From NCBI RefSeq assembly GCF_030160835.1, contig NZ_BSPC01000066.1, forward strand, positions 212,697-276,696: 64,000 bases of DNA, given 5' to 3'. Origin of the DNA: Labrys miyagiensis. GTDB taxonomy: Bacteria > Pseudomonadota > Alphaproteobacteria > Rhizobiales > Labraceae. The first letter of the stretch is position 1. The number at the start of each line of letters is the position of its first letter. Below are positions 1-7,440 of this stretch, one piece after another. A program made the translations under genes and the position numbers. Below the pieces are notes generated by a model. The model saw nothing but the letters and a program-made list of their open reading frames with translations, did not search any database and had not been told where the DNA came from.

Positions 1-426
1 GAGGTCAGTACATGTCTTGGTGACCTTTGCTAAATAGGTAGCCATCTGCCGGGTGTCGCCGACCGTCCACTCAGCGTTGCTTTCCAAGTCTGTGCGCAGT
101 GCTTTGAGGGTGGTCTGGCCATCCTCGAATGCTTGGCGCTTCTGAGTCCAAGCCTGTTTCGTCGCCGCTTCGTAGCCAGGCTCACTGGTAGGAAGGGCCT
201 TACACGCATTGGCGGCATTTTGCCGGCGCAAGACCTCGGATCGTTGCTGAGACTCTTCTTTATCCTTCTGATCCTCCAACCTCATGCATTCGTTGAACGC
301 GCGTTCGCAATTGATAGTACATCTCAAGGATAGGTCGTTGCTCGGGCAGTCGCAGGTAGGACATCCAGCGACGGCTGGAGTCGCGAGAGCGACACCAACG
401 AGAATAGCGAGCGCAAATGTTTGCAT
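1..426 (-). CDS. Secreted cysteine-containing protein, partial (runs off left edge)
   Basis: Reading leftwards from an ATG at 424-426 the frame stays open for 142 codons to the window edge, so the C-terminus is missing. The start has a GGGGAG ribosome site about 7 bases upstream. The protein opens with a classic Sec signal peptide (MQTFALAILVGVALATPAVA), then a cysteine cluster (GCPTCDC, with further Cys at CTINCE and NECM), and continues as a charged, probably helical region rich in Glu, Gln and Lys. This suggests a small periplasmic or secreted protein with disulfides. I recognise no family. It lies at the edge of an accessory island, so it may be cargo of a mobile element. Confidence 0.6.
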   Translation of the reverse strand, partial: MQTFALAILVGVALATPAVAGCPTCDCPSNDLSLRCTINCERAFNECMRLEDQKDKEESQQRSEVLRRQNAANACKALPTSEPGYEAATKQAWTQKRQAFEDGQTTLKALRTDLESNAEWTVGDTRQMATYLAKVTKTCTDL

Positions 427-762
427 GGACCACTCTCCCCGGGGCGAGACTCAATTACCACTCTCCACCGCATCTATACCATTCTTCTCGACGCGCTGAA
501 TATGCTCTCGATCCGAAGTGCTCATGTCGCGCTAACACCGGATGGCAGCAATGTGGTCACAATCGGCGATCAGCCCTGTCAGATCAATTGCGCCCTGTAA
601 GGCCTCTGTCGCGCTGCACTTAATGATGAGACTCCTAGTTTAATGATATCAAGGCCTAAGGCTTGTACTTAATTTGAGAATTTGTATTTAATTTGGGGAG
701 CGGGAAAAAGGTTGGGGTAAGAACTTTGGCGTAGCCGGAGCCTTTATCGGAAAGGATGTTCG
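427..762. other. Intergenic stretch, no convincing gene
   Basis: The stretch is AT-rich near 640-720. A plus-strand frame is stop-free from about 444 to the TAA at 600, and its C-terminal half (from the ATG at 510) reads like protein, but there is no good start signal and no recognisable family. I see nothing else here. Confidence 0.4.
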
Positions 763-897
763 GTGACGGCGCAGTTGAGGATGAATGTCTGGGTAGAATT
801 GATCGGTGCTGATGGCGTGACAGAACGTCGGGAAGTCGCAAGTGTTATGCGCGACGTAGCCGGCGCGCGGTTCGAGGATTTTGGGCTCACAGAGCTG
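763..897 (+). pseudogene. ISKra4-like transposase, N-terminal fragment
   Basis: A GTG at 763 (AAGGA upstream) opens a frame whose first ~45 residues resemble the N-terminus of ISKra4-family transposases: a short beta-strand opening, a VTERREVASV segment, and a RFEDFGLT motif. In intact transposases that motif is followed by an LAE-type helix. Here the similarity stops right after FGLT, and the remaining frame to 1056 is antisense to a better minus-strand gene. I read it as the stub of an IS cut by a later rearrangement. The family call is from memory of the motif and is moderate. Confidence 0.4.
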
Positions 898-1162
898 GCT
901 CGGGAAATTCGGACAGTACCGCTATTCCCAATGCCCAATGACGCCAACCTTCCGGCAAACTATAGAGCCAATGAGCAGCAACAACGATGGATGCAAACGC
1001 CGCGAATGTTCGGTATAGAACTCCGTTCCCGAGATAATCTGCCAAGTCGACTTTGAGGCCGAACCAGGTCTCAGCAACGTGAATGGTTCCCTCAGCCACG
1101 ACGTAGATCGCCAAAGCTACGCCCAGTACGTCTAAGACTGGGTGATCTCTCCCTCCGAGCAT
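887..1162 (-). CDS. Small membrane protein, unknown function
   Basis: This 91-residue protein starts at an ATG (1160-1162) preceded by a GGGGG ribosome site at about 7 bases. A longer frame to 1264 exists but lacks a comparable site. Two hydrophobic segments are visible, around residues 9-27 (VLDVLGVALAIYVVAEGT) and 47-66 (RTFAAFASIVVAAHWLY), so it is a likely two-pass inner-membrane protein. The last residues (SEFPEPAL) lie at the boundary with the transposase stub on the other strand, so the natural C-terminus may have been replaced by the insertion. No family recognised. Confidence 0.45.
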   Translation of the reverse strand: MLGGRDHPVLDVLGVALAIYVVAEGTIHVAETWFGLKVDLADYLGNGVLYRTFAAFASIVVAAHWLYSLPEGWRHWALGIAVLSEFPEPAL

Positions 1163-1388
1163 GTGAACCCCCGCTGCTCTTCGCTGAGAGATTGCTGAAC
1201 GGCACAACAACCTCAATGCGCTAATCTGAAACGGAAATCCTATTGCGGGCCGCGAAAAGAACAAGGTTACGTCAAGCCCGTACCCCGCGGGTTACCGTGG
1301 GCGAAATGGGGCAGTTCCGGCCCTGTTTACTTTATGCGCCACACATGTTGGCATTGCTCCGCACCTGGGAAAAATTCTCGGGTTATCA

Positions 1389-1640
1389 AGACGGAAGGCA
1401 AGCATCGATGCCGAGAAGATCAAGGTAATGCATGCCCAAGGCATCGTCGTGTCCGCATTCCCGAAGAGGACGAGAATTGGTCGGGCCGCCATCTACAGGT
1501 TATTGCTGTCAAAGGAACAGCCACCGGCCTTAGGTAAGGGGGATTCAGCTGGAGAAAGAATTGAACGACAAAGGCAAAGCCGCTTGCAAGGGCAGGTAAG
1601 CTACAAGACAGAAGTTCAGTCGTTCCAGGCGATTGACTGA
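1389..1640 (+). pseudogene. Serine resolvase/invertase, C-terminal HTH fragment
   Basis: The plus frame across 1389-1510 encodes RRKASIDAEKIKVMHAQG, followed within 20 residues by RIGRAAIYRLL. This matches the C-terminal DNA-binding domain of Tn3-type resolvases and Hin-like invertases, whose consensus is roughly 'R-P-x-I/L-D-x-x-K-V-x-x-L-x-x-x-G' then 'I-G-R-A-S/T-V/I-Y-R'. No catalytic serine domain is found upstream: the frame there is short and unrelated. After the HTH the frame runs on to TGA at 1638-1640 with non-family sequence. It is a decayed remnant of a mobile element, not a working recombinase. Confidence 0.55.
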
Positions 1641-1860
1641 TTGGGGGCGTCGGCTTAAGAGAGCTTTGTAAATCTCGACTTTTTCTGTATAATTCCACTT
1701 TACCCTTTTGATATCGAAGGTTATTTTCTTAAATTGGGACCCTCCCAACAATTGTTTATTATTCTATCAATATTGTATACTATTAGACTATTGTCTGATA
1801 AACGTCTGTCATGACGTTCGAACTCCTTTTGTGACTCTTGAGTAGACGCAGAGAGAGATA

Positions 1861-2538
1861 CTAGAAGTTCGGTACCATCCCCATATTTCAGTTAAACTGA
1901 CAGTATATCCGGCAAGAGTTCTTCACATCGAGGCTAACTTTGGTGATGGCATGTATGCACAGCTTTTAAGGCCTGTGTTTAACAACATCCATCCCTGCCT
2001 AATCGGGGAAGTGAAGCACTCTACACATAAGGAAATACGTATCATCGATACGATTGAACCTCTGATGGCTAGGCACAAGCTAATCATCGATTAGAACGTT
2101 ATCTTGGATGATTATCAATCAGTGCAGAAATACGAGACTGCATCGAAGGTAGAAAAGAGTCTCATTTACCAGATGACGCATCTTACCGTGAACCGTGGGT
2201 CTCTGAGGCATGATGACCGTATCGATGCCTTGGCAATCGCGATTGCGTATTGGACAGAGAAAGTGGGCATGGATGCCGACAATGGGCTGGCGCGACATAA
2301 GAACGAAGTCTTTGAACGCGAGCTGTGTGATTTCATGCGTGCCAAAGACGCCTACAGAGCCAAGTTCGGTGGGCATCAGTCGCGATCAACCCGCAATGCC
2401 TTTTTCAAACAAGGCAGCAATGGCCGGTGGTGCTCGAACCTGACAAAAAATCGCGAGTTGTCATCATCTGTCGAAGGGAAGGTACTCATGTGTACAGGGT
2501 GCTCCACTGATTTCGTCCTCCCTTGTATATGGTTCTAG
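1861..2538 (+). pseudogene. Phage terminase large subunit (T7-like), C-terminal remnant
   Basis: One frame from 1861 reads through typical nuclease-domain signatures of T7-like large terminases: RVLHIEANFGDGMYAQLL (about 1915-1968), then GEVKHSTHKEIRIIDTIEP, then MARHKLIID, where a TAG stop (2092-2094) interrupts. The frame resumes as DDYQSVQKYE and LTVNRGSLRHDDRIDALA (up to about 2250), the hallmark C-terminus with the acidic DDR-DALA motif. After 2340 the reading becomes unrelated and ends at 2536-2538, overlapping the 3' end of the minus-strand pentapeptide gene. The ATPase half is absent. The preceding 1641-1860 is AT-rich and geneless. This is a clear prophage relic. Confidence 0.75.
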
Positions 2539-3375
2539 GTTCCAAGGGCCTGTACAATCCGAAGGTTTGAACGAAGGTAAATCAGGATCTCCACGGTCCA
2601 AAAGTTGGTTGTAAACTTTCCAGCCATGATCATCAGAAATACAAACAGCGCCTTTGTCAATTGCGGTTTGATAGAAATCAGGCGACCAGGAAGTAGAAGC
2701 GTCCGCCCCACCATAGACGTTTGTATCGCGTAAACTGACGACTCCCTGAAAAGTACCATTTGTCATAATTCCTCTTAAATCAGCTCTACGAAATATTGTG
2801 CCACGGAAAACGGTCCCTCTCATGTTCGCGCCTTTCAGTGATGCTTCGAAGATGTAGGTATTACTGAGATCGCTGTGCCTGAACGTAGCCTTATCTAGGT
2901 TAGTTTGGGAAATAAACGTACCGGCGAGGCAAGAGTCGTCCAACTTAACACCCGTTAGATTACCGCCTACAAAGCCCCCATTTGTTATCTTGAAGTGGCT
3001 AAGATCAACTCCAGATAAGTCGAGATTACCCAGCGGAATGCTGTCGCTAGCGAGATCTTCAAGGGCCTCAAGGCGGCCCCCCTCTCCAGAGGCTTTGTTG
3101 GCAGCATTGATAATTTGCCATGCCTGAAAATGCTTGGCTTTACGTTGGTCTGCGGCTGCTTGCGTTCGTTCGTTGGCTGACAGCATATAGTAAATGCCTG
3201 CCCAGATAATCGACAGGCCTCCGAGTAGTTGAATCAGCTCGATTAACGCCCATCTACTGAGCCAATAAACCACCCATTCGGTAAGCCACTCGATAGTAAG
3301 TGGCGCAACGAACCATTTGGAGCGTCCATTAATTCTGCTCGAAAAGGTACCCGGTGGTGGAGGCTTATCACCCAT
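2464..3375 (-). CDS. Membrane-anchored pentapeptide-repeat protein
   Basis: The protein is 303 residues. The N-terminus is cytoplasmic-looking, then one or two hydrophobic stretches follow around residues 25-67, including IQLLGGLSIIWAGIYYML. A helical linker (RKAKHFQAWQIINAA, GEGGRLEALEDL) precedes about 16 tandem pentapeptide units with the A(D/N)Lxx pattern (GNLDLSGVDLSH, TNLDKATFRHSDLSN, ASLKGANMRGTVFRG), which fold as a right-handed beta-helix. A C-terminal non-repeat domain contains three cysteines. The start ATG has GGGGAA upstream. Similar proteins occur widely as host or phage accessory genes; function is unknown. Base composition is lower in GC than the core genes, consistent with transfer. 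Confidence 0.75.
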   Translation of the reverse strand: MGDKPPPPGTFSSRINGRSKWFVAPLTIEWLTEWVVYWLSRWALIELIQLLGGLSIIWAGIYYMLSANERTQAAADQRKAKHFQAWQIINAANKASGEGGRLEALEDLASDSIPLGNLDLSGVDLSHFKITNGGFVGGNLTGVKLDDSCLAGTFISQTNLDKATFRHSDLSNTYIFEASLKGANMRGTVFRGTIFRRADLRGIMTNGTFQGVVSLRDTNVYGGADASTSWSPDFYQTAIDKGAVCISDDHGWKVYNQLLDRGDPDLPSFKPSDCTGPWNLEPYTREDEISGAPCTHEYLPFDR

Positions 3376-3407
3376 GGTAATTCCCCTAGCAGTGAAGCCA
3401 TGTTAGC

Positions 3408-3620
3408 TCATTGTCGTGATTTTGCCATGATTTCGCCGACTGCAAATTGTGCTTTGGTTGGCAAACTATCGAAGGCCGGTTCGTAGCCCATTTGTTCGTA
3501 TCGCTCGCAGGTGATTTCGAACTTGCCGGCGATGCCGTAGTCAACCAGAACCCATTCCATACCAGTCGCTGTTTTGAGGCGATAGAGTCCGCGTATTTTG
3601 GGAGGTCGTCGTTCCGTCAT
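3408..3620 (-). CDS. Small phage-like protein, paralogue of the gene at 4727-4939
   Basis: This is a 70-residue protein from the ATG at 3618-3620 (GGGGACAGG just upstream). The frame extends further upstream to 3671, but that would collide with the divergent gene at 3671. It reads IRGLYRLKTATGMEWVLV, then FEITCERYEQMGYEPAF and DSLPTKAQF. The same layout (RGIYR, a basic strand, FTVSRRDYE, FKPAFKTLPTLAEFE) is found in the minus-strand gene at 4727-4939, so the two are related members of one small family. Function unknown. Confidence 0.5.
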   Translation of the reverse strand: MTERRPPKIRGLYRLKTATGMEWVLVDYGIAGKFEITCERYEQMGYEPAFDSLPTKAQFAVGEIMAKSRQ

Positions 3621-3670
3621 CCTGTCCCCGGCTGATGTACACTTGGGCAGCAAAGTCGGGAGGATACGCA

Positions 3671-3844
3671 ATGGATATTGTCGAAAGGTTGCGCGTCTTG
3701 GCTGTGATGGTCGATGACAGGCCGGTCACAGAAATCGAAGACCTATTGAATGAAGCAGCCGACACCATCGAGACGTTGCGCTCGATGATCGATCAACGCC
3801 AATACGTGCCGCTTGAGAATGCCAAGCCGGAAGGCAGCGCGTAA
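3671..3844 (+). CDS. Small helical phage-type protein
   Basis: This is a 57-residue protein with a strong GGGAGG site before the ATG at 3671. It begins MDIVERLRVLAVMVDD and continues LLNEAADTIETLRSMID. This resembles the many short phage and prophage proteins of the pattern 'D-I-V-E-R-L-R ... A-A-D-x-I-E-x-L-R', a helical hairpin with a coiled-coil tendency. It is divergent from the 3408-3620 gene and 54 bases before the next plus-strand gene. Function unknown. Confidence 0.55.
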   Translation: MDIVERLRVLAVMVDDRPVTEIEDLLNEAADTIETLRSMIDQRQYVPLENAKPEGSA

Positions 3845-3898
3845 CTCGGCTCGGATGCCTTGTGAGACGCTCGATGCATTTGAGGGACAACCGACGCA

Positions 3899-4192
3899 AT
3901 GAAGCTGTTTTTCGATCCTCCGGAATTGCAGCTGATGCACAAAATCAGCGTTGAGGGGGTGGCCGAAAGGACAATCGACTCATTTGGTGGAGCGGAGACT
4001 TTTCCGGATTTGGCAAGTCGTGTCCGGGACAGAATGCCCAATGAGCTTGCACCGATGCTCGATCAAATGACCGAGGGAGATAGCCTGTGGTGGTGCCGCA
4101 GGGCAAAGCGAGGCCCGCTTTACGGGCATGAAGGTGTCGCACTGGTGCGCCAAGGCCGGGCAATCATCTACCTGCTGATAATGAACTATTAG
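3899..4192 (+). CDS. Hypothetical protein with GDxLW motif
   Basis: This is a 97-residue protein starting at ATG 3899 with TGAGGGA upstream. The N-terminal half is amphipathic. The C-terminal half holds the pattern EGDSLWWC, then HEGVALVRQGRAI. This matches a common small uncharacterised module in proteobacteria and phages in which 'GDELWEY' is followed by 'G-Y-A-L-V-R-D-G'. No enzymatic residues can be named. It is co-directional with the 57-residue gene upstream, so both may be one short transcript of the remnant island. Confidence 0.5.
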   Translation: MKLFFDPPELQLMHKISVEGVAERTIDSFGGAETFPDLASRVRDRMPNELAPMLDQMTEGDSLWWCRRAKRGPLYGHEGVALVRQGRAIIYLLIMNY

Positions 4193-4332
4193 CGAAGCTT
4201 TACCAACGCGACGGCTGGTGAAAATCCCTCATCAGCCTCGATGTTCCATCCCATGCCCCTTCGGTTTCATTGGTTGTGACATAATCGGTGAGGAGGCCAC
4301 CGATTTGCACGACAAATCATAGAAGGAATTGA

Positions 4333-4677
4333 TATGAGACTAGAAATGCATCAGGTGCGAGGCAAGCAGGCGTATCGGCGCAGGGCGATGTTTCTGAAGC
4401 TAATGGGGCTGCTGCAGACGCCTTCCTATGCAAAACCTACGAGGGGTTTGAGCACCGTCAGGCAGGAGTTCCATCGCCAGACTGTATAGATGTCCCGCGT
4501 TTTACGAAGGTCGTCTTTCTCGGCTACACAGTCGGCCCAGACCGCCAAGCCTCCGGTCCGATACTTGTATCTTACAAGGGAAAGAACTGGCTATCCCAAG
4601 TTGGTTGCCTTCAACTCACCGGGGTTTCAGCGGATATAATCGCCTCGATACCAACACGTGGAAAGTGCAAGGAGTAG
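4333..4677 (+). pseudogene. Start-less open frame, possible remnant gene
   Basis: The frame is free of stops from 4333 to the TAG at 4675-4677 (114 codons), but it contains no ATG and no convincing GTG or TTG start. The downstream half reads like folded protein (VVFLGYTVGPDRQASGPI, then YKGKNWLSQVGCLQL). An ATG at 4334 with AAGGAATT upstream starts a different frame that stops at 4487-4489. A single indel could join the two, so this may be a frameshifted gene. No family recognised. Confidence 0.3.
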
Positions 4678-4726
4678 CGCCGGCTTGTTCTGCTAAGCGT
4701 TTCTGGAAGCGGCCGGAAGGCGGCGC

Positions 4727-4939
4727 TTAGATTTCCGGACCAACCTTTTGTTCGGCGGACTGGTTCTGACTTGCCTCGAACTCCGCAAGTGTCGGCAGAG
4801 TCTTGAAGGCCGGTTTGAATTCCGCAGCCTCATAATCCCGACGCGATACGGTGAACTTGTGTGAGCCAAGCCTCACGCCCGCTCGTTGAAGGACGTTCTC
4901 TTCGGTGCGATAAATCCCTCTTGGATAATGTCTGGTCAT
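4727..4939 (-). CDS. Small phage-like protein, paralogue of the gene at 3408-3620
   Basis: The protein is 70 residues from an ATG at 4937-4939. It opens RGIYRTEENV, followed by a basic strand (VRLGSHKFTVSRRDYEAA) and the FKPAFKTLPTLAEFEASQ segment. It shares length and motif order with the 3408-3620 product (RGLYR, FEITCERYE, YEPAFDSLPTKAQF), pointing to duplication or two family members in one island. The ribosome site is weak. Function unknown. Confidence 0.45.
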   Translation of the reverse strand: MTRHYPRGIYRTEENVLQRAGVRLGSHKFTVSRRDYEAAEFKPAFKTLPTLAEFEASQNQSAEQKVGPEI

Positions 4940-5354
4940 TGTCGTCAGCCCAATTTCATTTTACCGAAAATGGGAAGTGAATCATGTTTACGAAAGGGGT
5001 GGTCGGCACGATTCCGCTTTCGAGGATAGCTTGCGTTCCTTGTCTGTTCTAGTTGAAAAAAATAGTTGAGACTAGTTAAAAGGTGAAAAATAAATATCAA
5101 TAATTACAACGTCTTAGAAAAAAGTCGTCCTTCGTGACCGAAGACAGGGAACTGTTCTGGGGACAGGACAGGATCGCGCTGCTGATGCATCACGTGGAGG
5201 GCAGGAAACGAGCGCGGTGAATGGAAGGCCGGATCGACCGCGTCAAAAGCCCGTCACCACGGGAACAGTTGCCTCTCACGGGGCCAGACAAGGTTGGCGC
5301 GGCGCGTATTTGCGTGTAAGGCTCGCCACAACGTCCGTATGCGGCAGGGGTCCC
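4940..5354. other. AT-rich intergenic region closing the accessory island
   Basis: No gene is supportable here. A very AT-rich core lies at 5050-5130. From about 5150 the composition switches to the high-GC core style, so the right boundary of the island is probably near 5130-5200. No tRNA or direct repeat that could be an attachment site was seen. Confidence 0.5.
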
Positions 5355-5777
5355 ATGGCAAAATCAACCGTCACCTTGTTTGGTCTTGTTCTGCTGGCCG
5401 TGCCGCTGGCTGGCTGCGGCATGACGAGCGGTTCGGAACCTCAACCCCAGGTGGCCACCGTTGCGCCGCCGCCGACCAGCAACAGCCCTATTCTCGATGC
5501 ACTCGATCCGGCCGATCGGGCCCAGGCCGAGCAGGCACGGGCCACCGCGCTCAACGGCAAGGCGAAGGTAAGCGTCGACTGGAGGAGCCCGAACAATCCG
5601 TTGACCCATGGTAACGTCGTGGCCGGCCCGTTGACCGACCAGAACGGCACGCAATGCCGCCAATATTCTCAGACTGTCTATCTCAATGGCGTGCCCAGCA
5701 TCTCGCGCCTGACCGCCTGCCACCAGCCGGACGGCAGCTGGGCCAATGCCGCTGCCGCTCCGGCGGCCAACACCTGA
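5355..5777 (+). CDS. Surface-antigen-like lipoprotein
   Basis: This is a 140-residue lipoprotein. The ATG at 5355 follows GGCAGGGG. The frame extends upstream to 5217, but the signal peptide begins here: MAKSTVTLFGLVLLAVPLAGC, with LAGC as lipobox and Cys21 as the lipidated residue. A Pro-rich linker follows, then a C-terminal domain with WRSPNNPLTHGNVVAGP, QCRQYSQTV and TACHQPDGSW. Those motifs match the C-terminus of RT0821/Lpp0805-type surface proteins (outer-membrane 17 kDa antigen relatives). Role is structural or unknown. A hairpin follows at 5788. Confidence 0.7.
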   Translation: MAKSTVTLFGLVLLAVPLAGCGMTSGSEPQPQVATVAPPPTSNSPILDALDPADRAQAEQARATALNGKAKVSVDWRSPNNPLTHGNVVAGPLTDQNGTQCRQYSQTVYLNGVPSISRLTACHQPDGSWANAAAAPAANT

Positions 5778-5787
5778 CGGGTGCGAA

Positions 5788-5811
5788 TAAACACCACATC
5801 ATCGGTGTTTA
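5788..5811 (+). terminator. Hairpin downstream of the lipoprotein gene
   Basis: Perfect 8-bp arms TAAACACC and GGTGTTTA are separated by 8 bases, 10 bases after the lipoprotein stop. There is no long T-run, so this is a terminator-like hairpin only. Confidence 0.4.
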
Positions 5812-5863
5812 CGCAGCATAAGTCGCCATAATCAGGCCGAAAGGCCGGCGCAAGAGACATTCT

Positions 5864-6988
5864 ATGTTGCTTTGGATAGCCCTGGCCGCCATGACCGGCC
5901 TCGCAGCTCTGGTTCTGCTTTGGCCGCTTGCGCGGCGTGGCACCGGTTTGACGCCACAGGCTTCCGATATCGCCATCTGCAAGGACCAGCTCGCCGAGAT
6001 CGACCGTGACCTCGAACGCGGCCTGATCGCCAAGGGCGAGGCCCAGGCCGCGCGCACCGAAGTGTCGCGGCGGCTGATCGAGGCGGATGCGGCGGCGCAG
6101 GCCGCAAGCCAGCAGACGACGGCTGAGACAGGCGCGGCAGGACGCCGGCGCTGGGCCTCGATCGTCATTCTCGTCGCGGTGCCGGTCATCAGCCTCGGCC
6201 TTTATGCGCAGCTCGGCTCGCCCGCCGATCCCGACCAGCCTTTGCTGGCGCGCCTCGATGGCCCCATGCAGAACGCTTCGACGGACGAACTGATTGCCCG
6301 CGCCGAAGCCAAGCTTGCGGCCAATCCCAATGACGGGGCGGGCTGGGAGCTGATGGCGCGCGTCTATGTCGGGCTACAGCGCTTCGACGATGCCAGGCAG
6401 GCCTATGCAAACGCCATCCGCCTGCTCGGCCCGACGCCCGAGCGCCTCGCCAATTACGGCGTCGCCATGGTGGCGGTGGCCAATGGCATGGTGACGGCGG
6501 ATGCCAAGACGGCCTTCGAGAGCGCGTTGAAGCTCGATCCGAAGGAGTTCCGCGCCAATTACTTCCTCGGCCTTGCCAAGGTGCAGGATGGCGACAAGGA
6601 CGGTGCCATCGCGATCTGGCGGGCACTGATACCGAACAATCCGGATGCGGCGGATTTCCTCAACCAGGAGATCGCCCGTGTGAGCGGGAAGCCCCCGGCC
6701 CCCGCTGTGCAGACGCCCGGCCCCTCTCCAGACGATGTCGCCAGCGCCCAGGCGCTGACGCCCGAGGAGCGCGGCAAAATGATCCAGGGCATGGTCTCGC
6801 GCTTGTCCGAGCGGCTAAGATCGCAGGGCGGCTCGGCGGAGGAATGGATGCAACTGGTGAAGGCCTATACGGTGCTCAAACAGGTGGATGAAGCGCGCCT
6901 GGCGCTCGCCGATGCCCGCAAGGCCATGGCCTCCTCGCCGGATGCCTTGAAACAGCTCGACGATCTCTCGAAGGCATTGGGACTATGA
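5864..6988 (+). CDS. ccmI: Cytochrome c-type biogenesis protein CcmI (CycH)
   Basis: CcmI delivers apocytochrome c to the heme ligation machinery in the inner membrane. This 374-residue protein has the usual plan: an N-terminal membrane helix (LLWIALAAMTGLAALVLLWP), a leucine-rich cytoplasmic loop (DQLAEIDRDLERGLI) typical of CcmI, a second membrane helix around residues 95-118 (SIVILVAVPVISLGLYAQL), then a periplasmic TPR domain (PNDGAGWELMARVYVGLQ, PERLANYGVAMV, ANYFLGLAKVQDGD) and a C-terminal TPR-like segment. It overlaps ccmE by four bases, opening a compact ccmIEFH operon. Confidence 0.92.
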   Translation: MLLWIALAAMTGLAALVLLWPLARRGTGLTPQASDIAICKDQLAEIDRDLERGLIAKGEAQAARTEVSRRLIEADAAAQAASQQTTAETGAAGRRRWASIVILVAVPVISLGLYAQLGSPADPDQPLLARLDGPMQNASTDELIARAEAKLAANPNDGAGWELMARVYVGLQRFDDARQAYANAIRLLGPTPERLANYGVAMVAVANGMVTADAKTAFESALKLDPKEFRANYFLGLAKVQDGDKDGAIAIWRALIPNNPDAADFLNQEIARVSGKPPAPAVQTPGPSPDDVASAQALTPEERGKMIQGMVSRLSERLRSQGGSAEEWMQLVKAYTVLKQVDEARLALADARKAMASSPDALKQLDDLSKALGL

Positions 6989-7440
6989 CGCGCAAGGGCA
7001 GACGGCTGGCCATGATCGGAGCGGCGGGCGTGGTGCTGGCGAGCGCCGTCGGCCTGGTGCTCTACAGTCTCGGCGGCACCATGTCCTATTTCGCAGCACC
7101 CAGCGATATCGTCGGCAAGGCGTTCCAGCCCGGCCAGCGCTGGCGCCTGGGCGGCCTCGTCGAGCAGGGCTCGCTGACGCATGACGGCGCCTCCGAGATC
7201 GCCTTCAAGGTCACCGACACCAACAAGTCGATCAAGGTCATCTATTCGGGTATCGTGCCGGACCTGTTCCGCGAGGGGCAGGGCGTGGTGGCCGAGGGCG
7301 TGGTCGATGCGTCGGGCGTGTTCCAGGCCGATACGCTGCTCGCCAAGCATGACGAGAAATACATGCCCAAGGAAGTGGCCGATGCCTTGAAGGCACAAGG
7401 CCATTGGCAAGAGGGCAGCGACTACGGGAAGAAGCCATGA
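6985..7440 (+). CDS. ccmE: Cytochrome c maturation protein CcmE (CycJ), heme chaperone
   Basis: CcmE binds heme covalently in the periplasm and hands it to CcmF/CcmH. The product is 151 residues: a membrane anchor at about 9-30 (LAMIGAAGVVLASAVGLVLY), then the OB-fold heme chaperone domain (GQRWRLGGLVEQGSL, VIYSGIVPDLFREGQGVV). The heme-attachment signature is LLAKHDEKYMPKE, with the linking histidine in AKHDE and the downstream tyrosine. Length is normal. The ATG overlaps the ccmI stop, and its own stop overlaps the ccmF start. Confidence 0.95.
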   Translation: MTRKGRRLAMIGAAGVVLASAVGLVLYSLGGTMSYFAAPSDIVGKAFQPGQRWRLGGLVEQGSLTHDGASEIAFKVTDTNKSIKVIYSGIVPDLFREGQGVVAEGVVDASGVFQADTLLAKHDEKYMPKEVADALKAQGHWQEGSDYGKKP

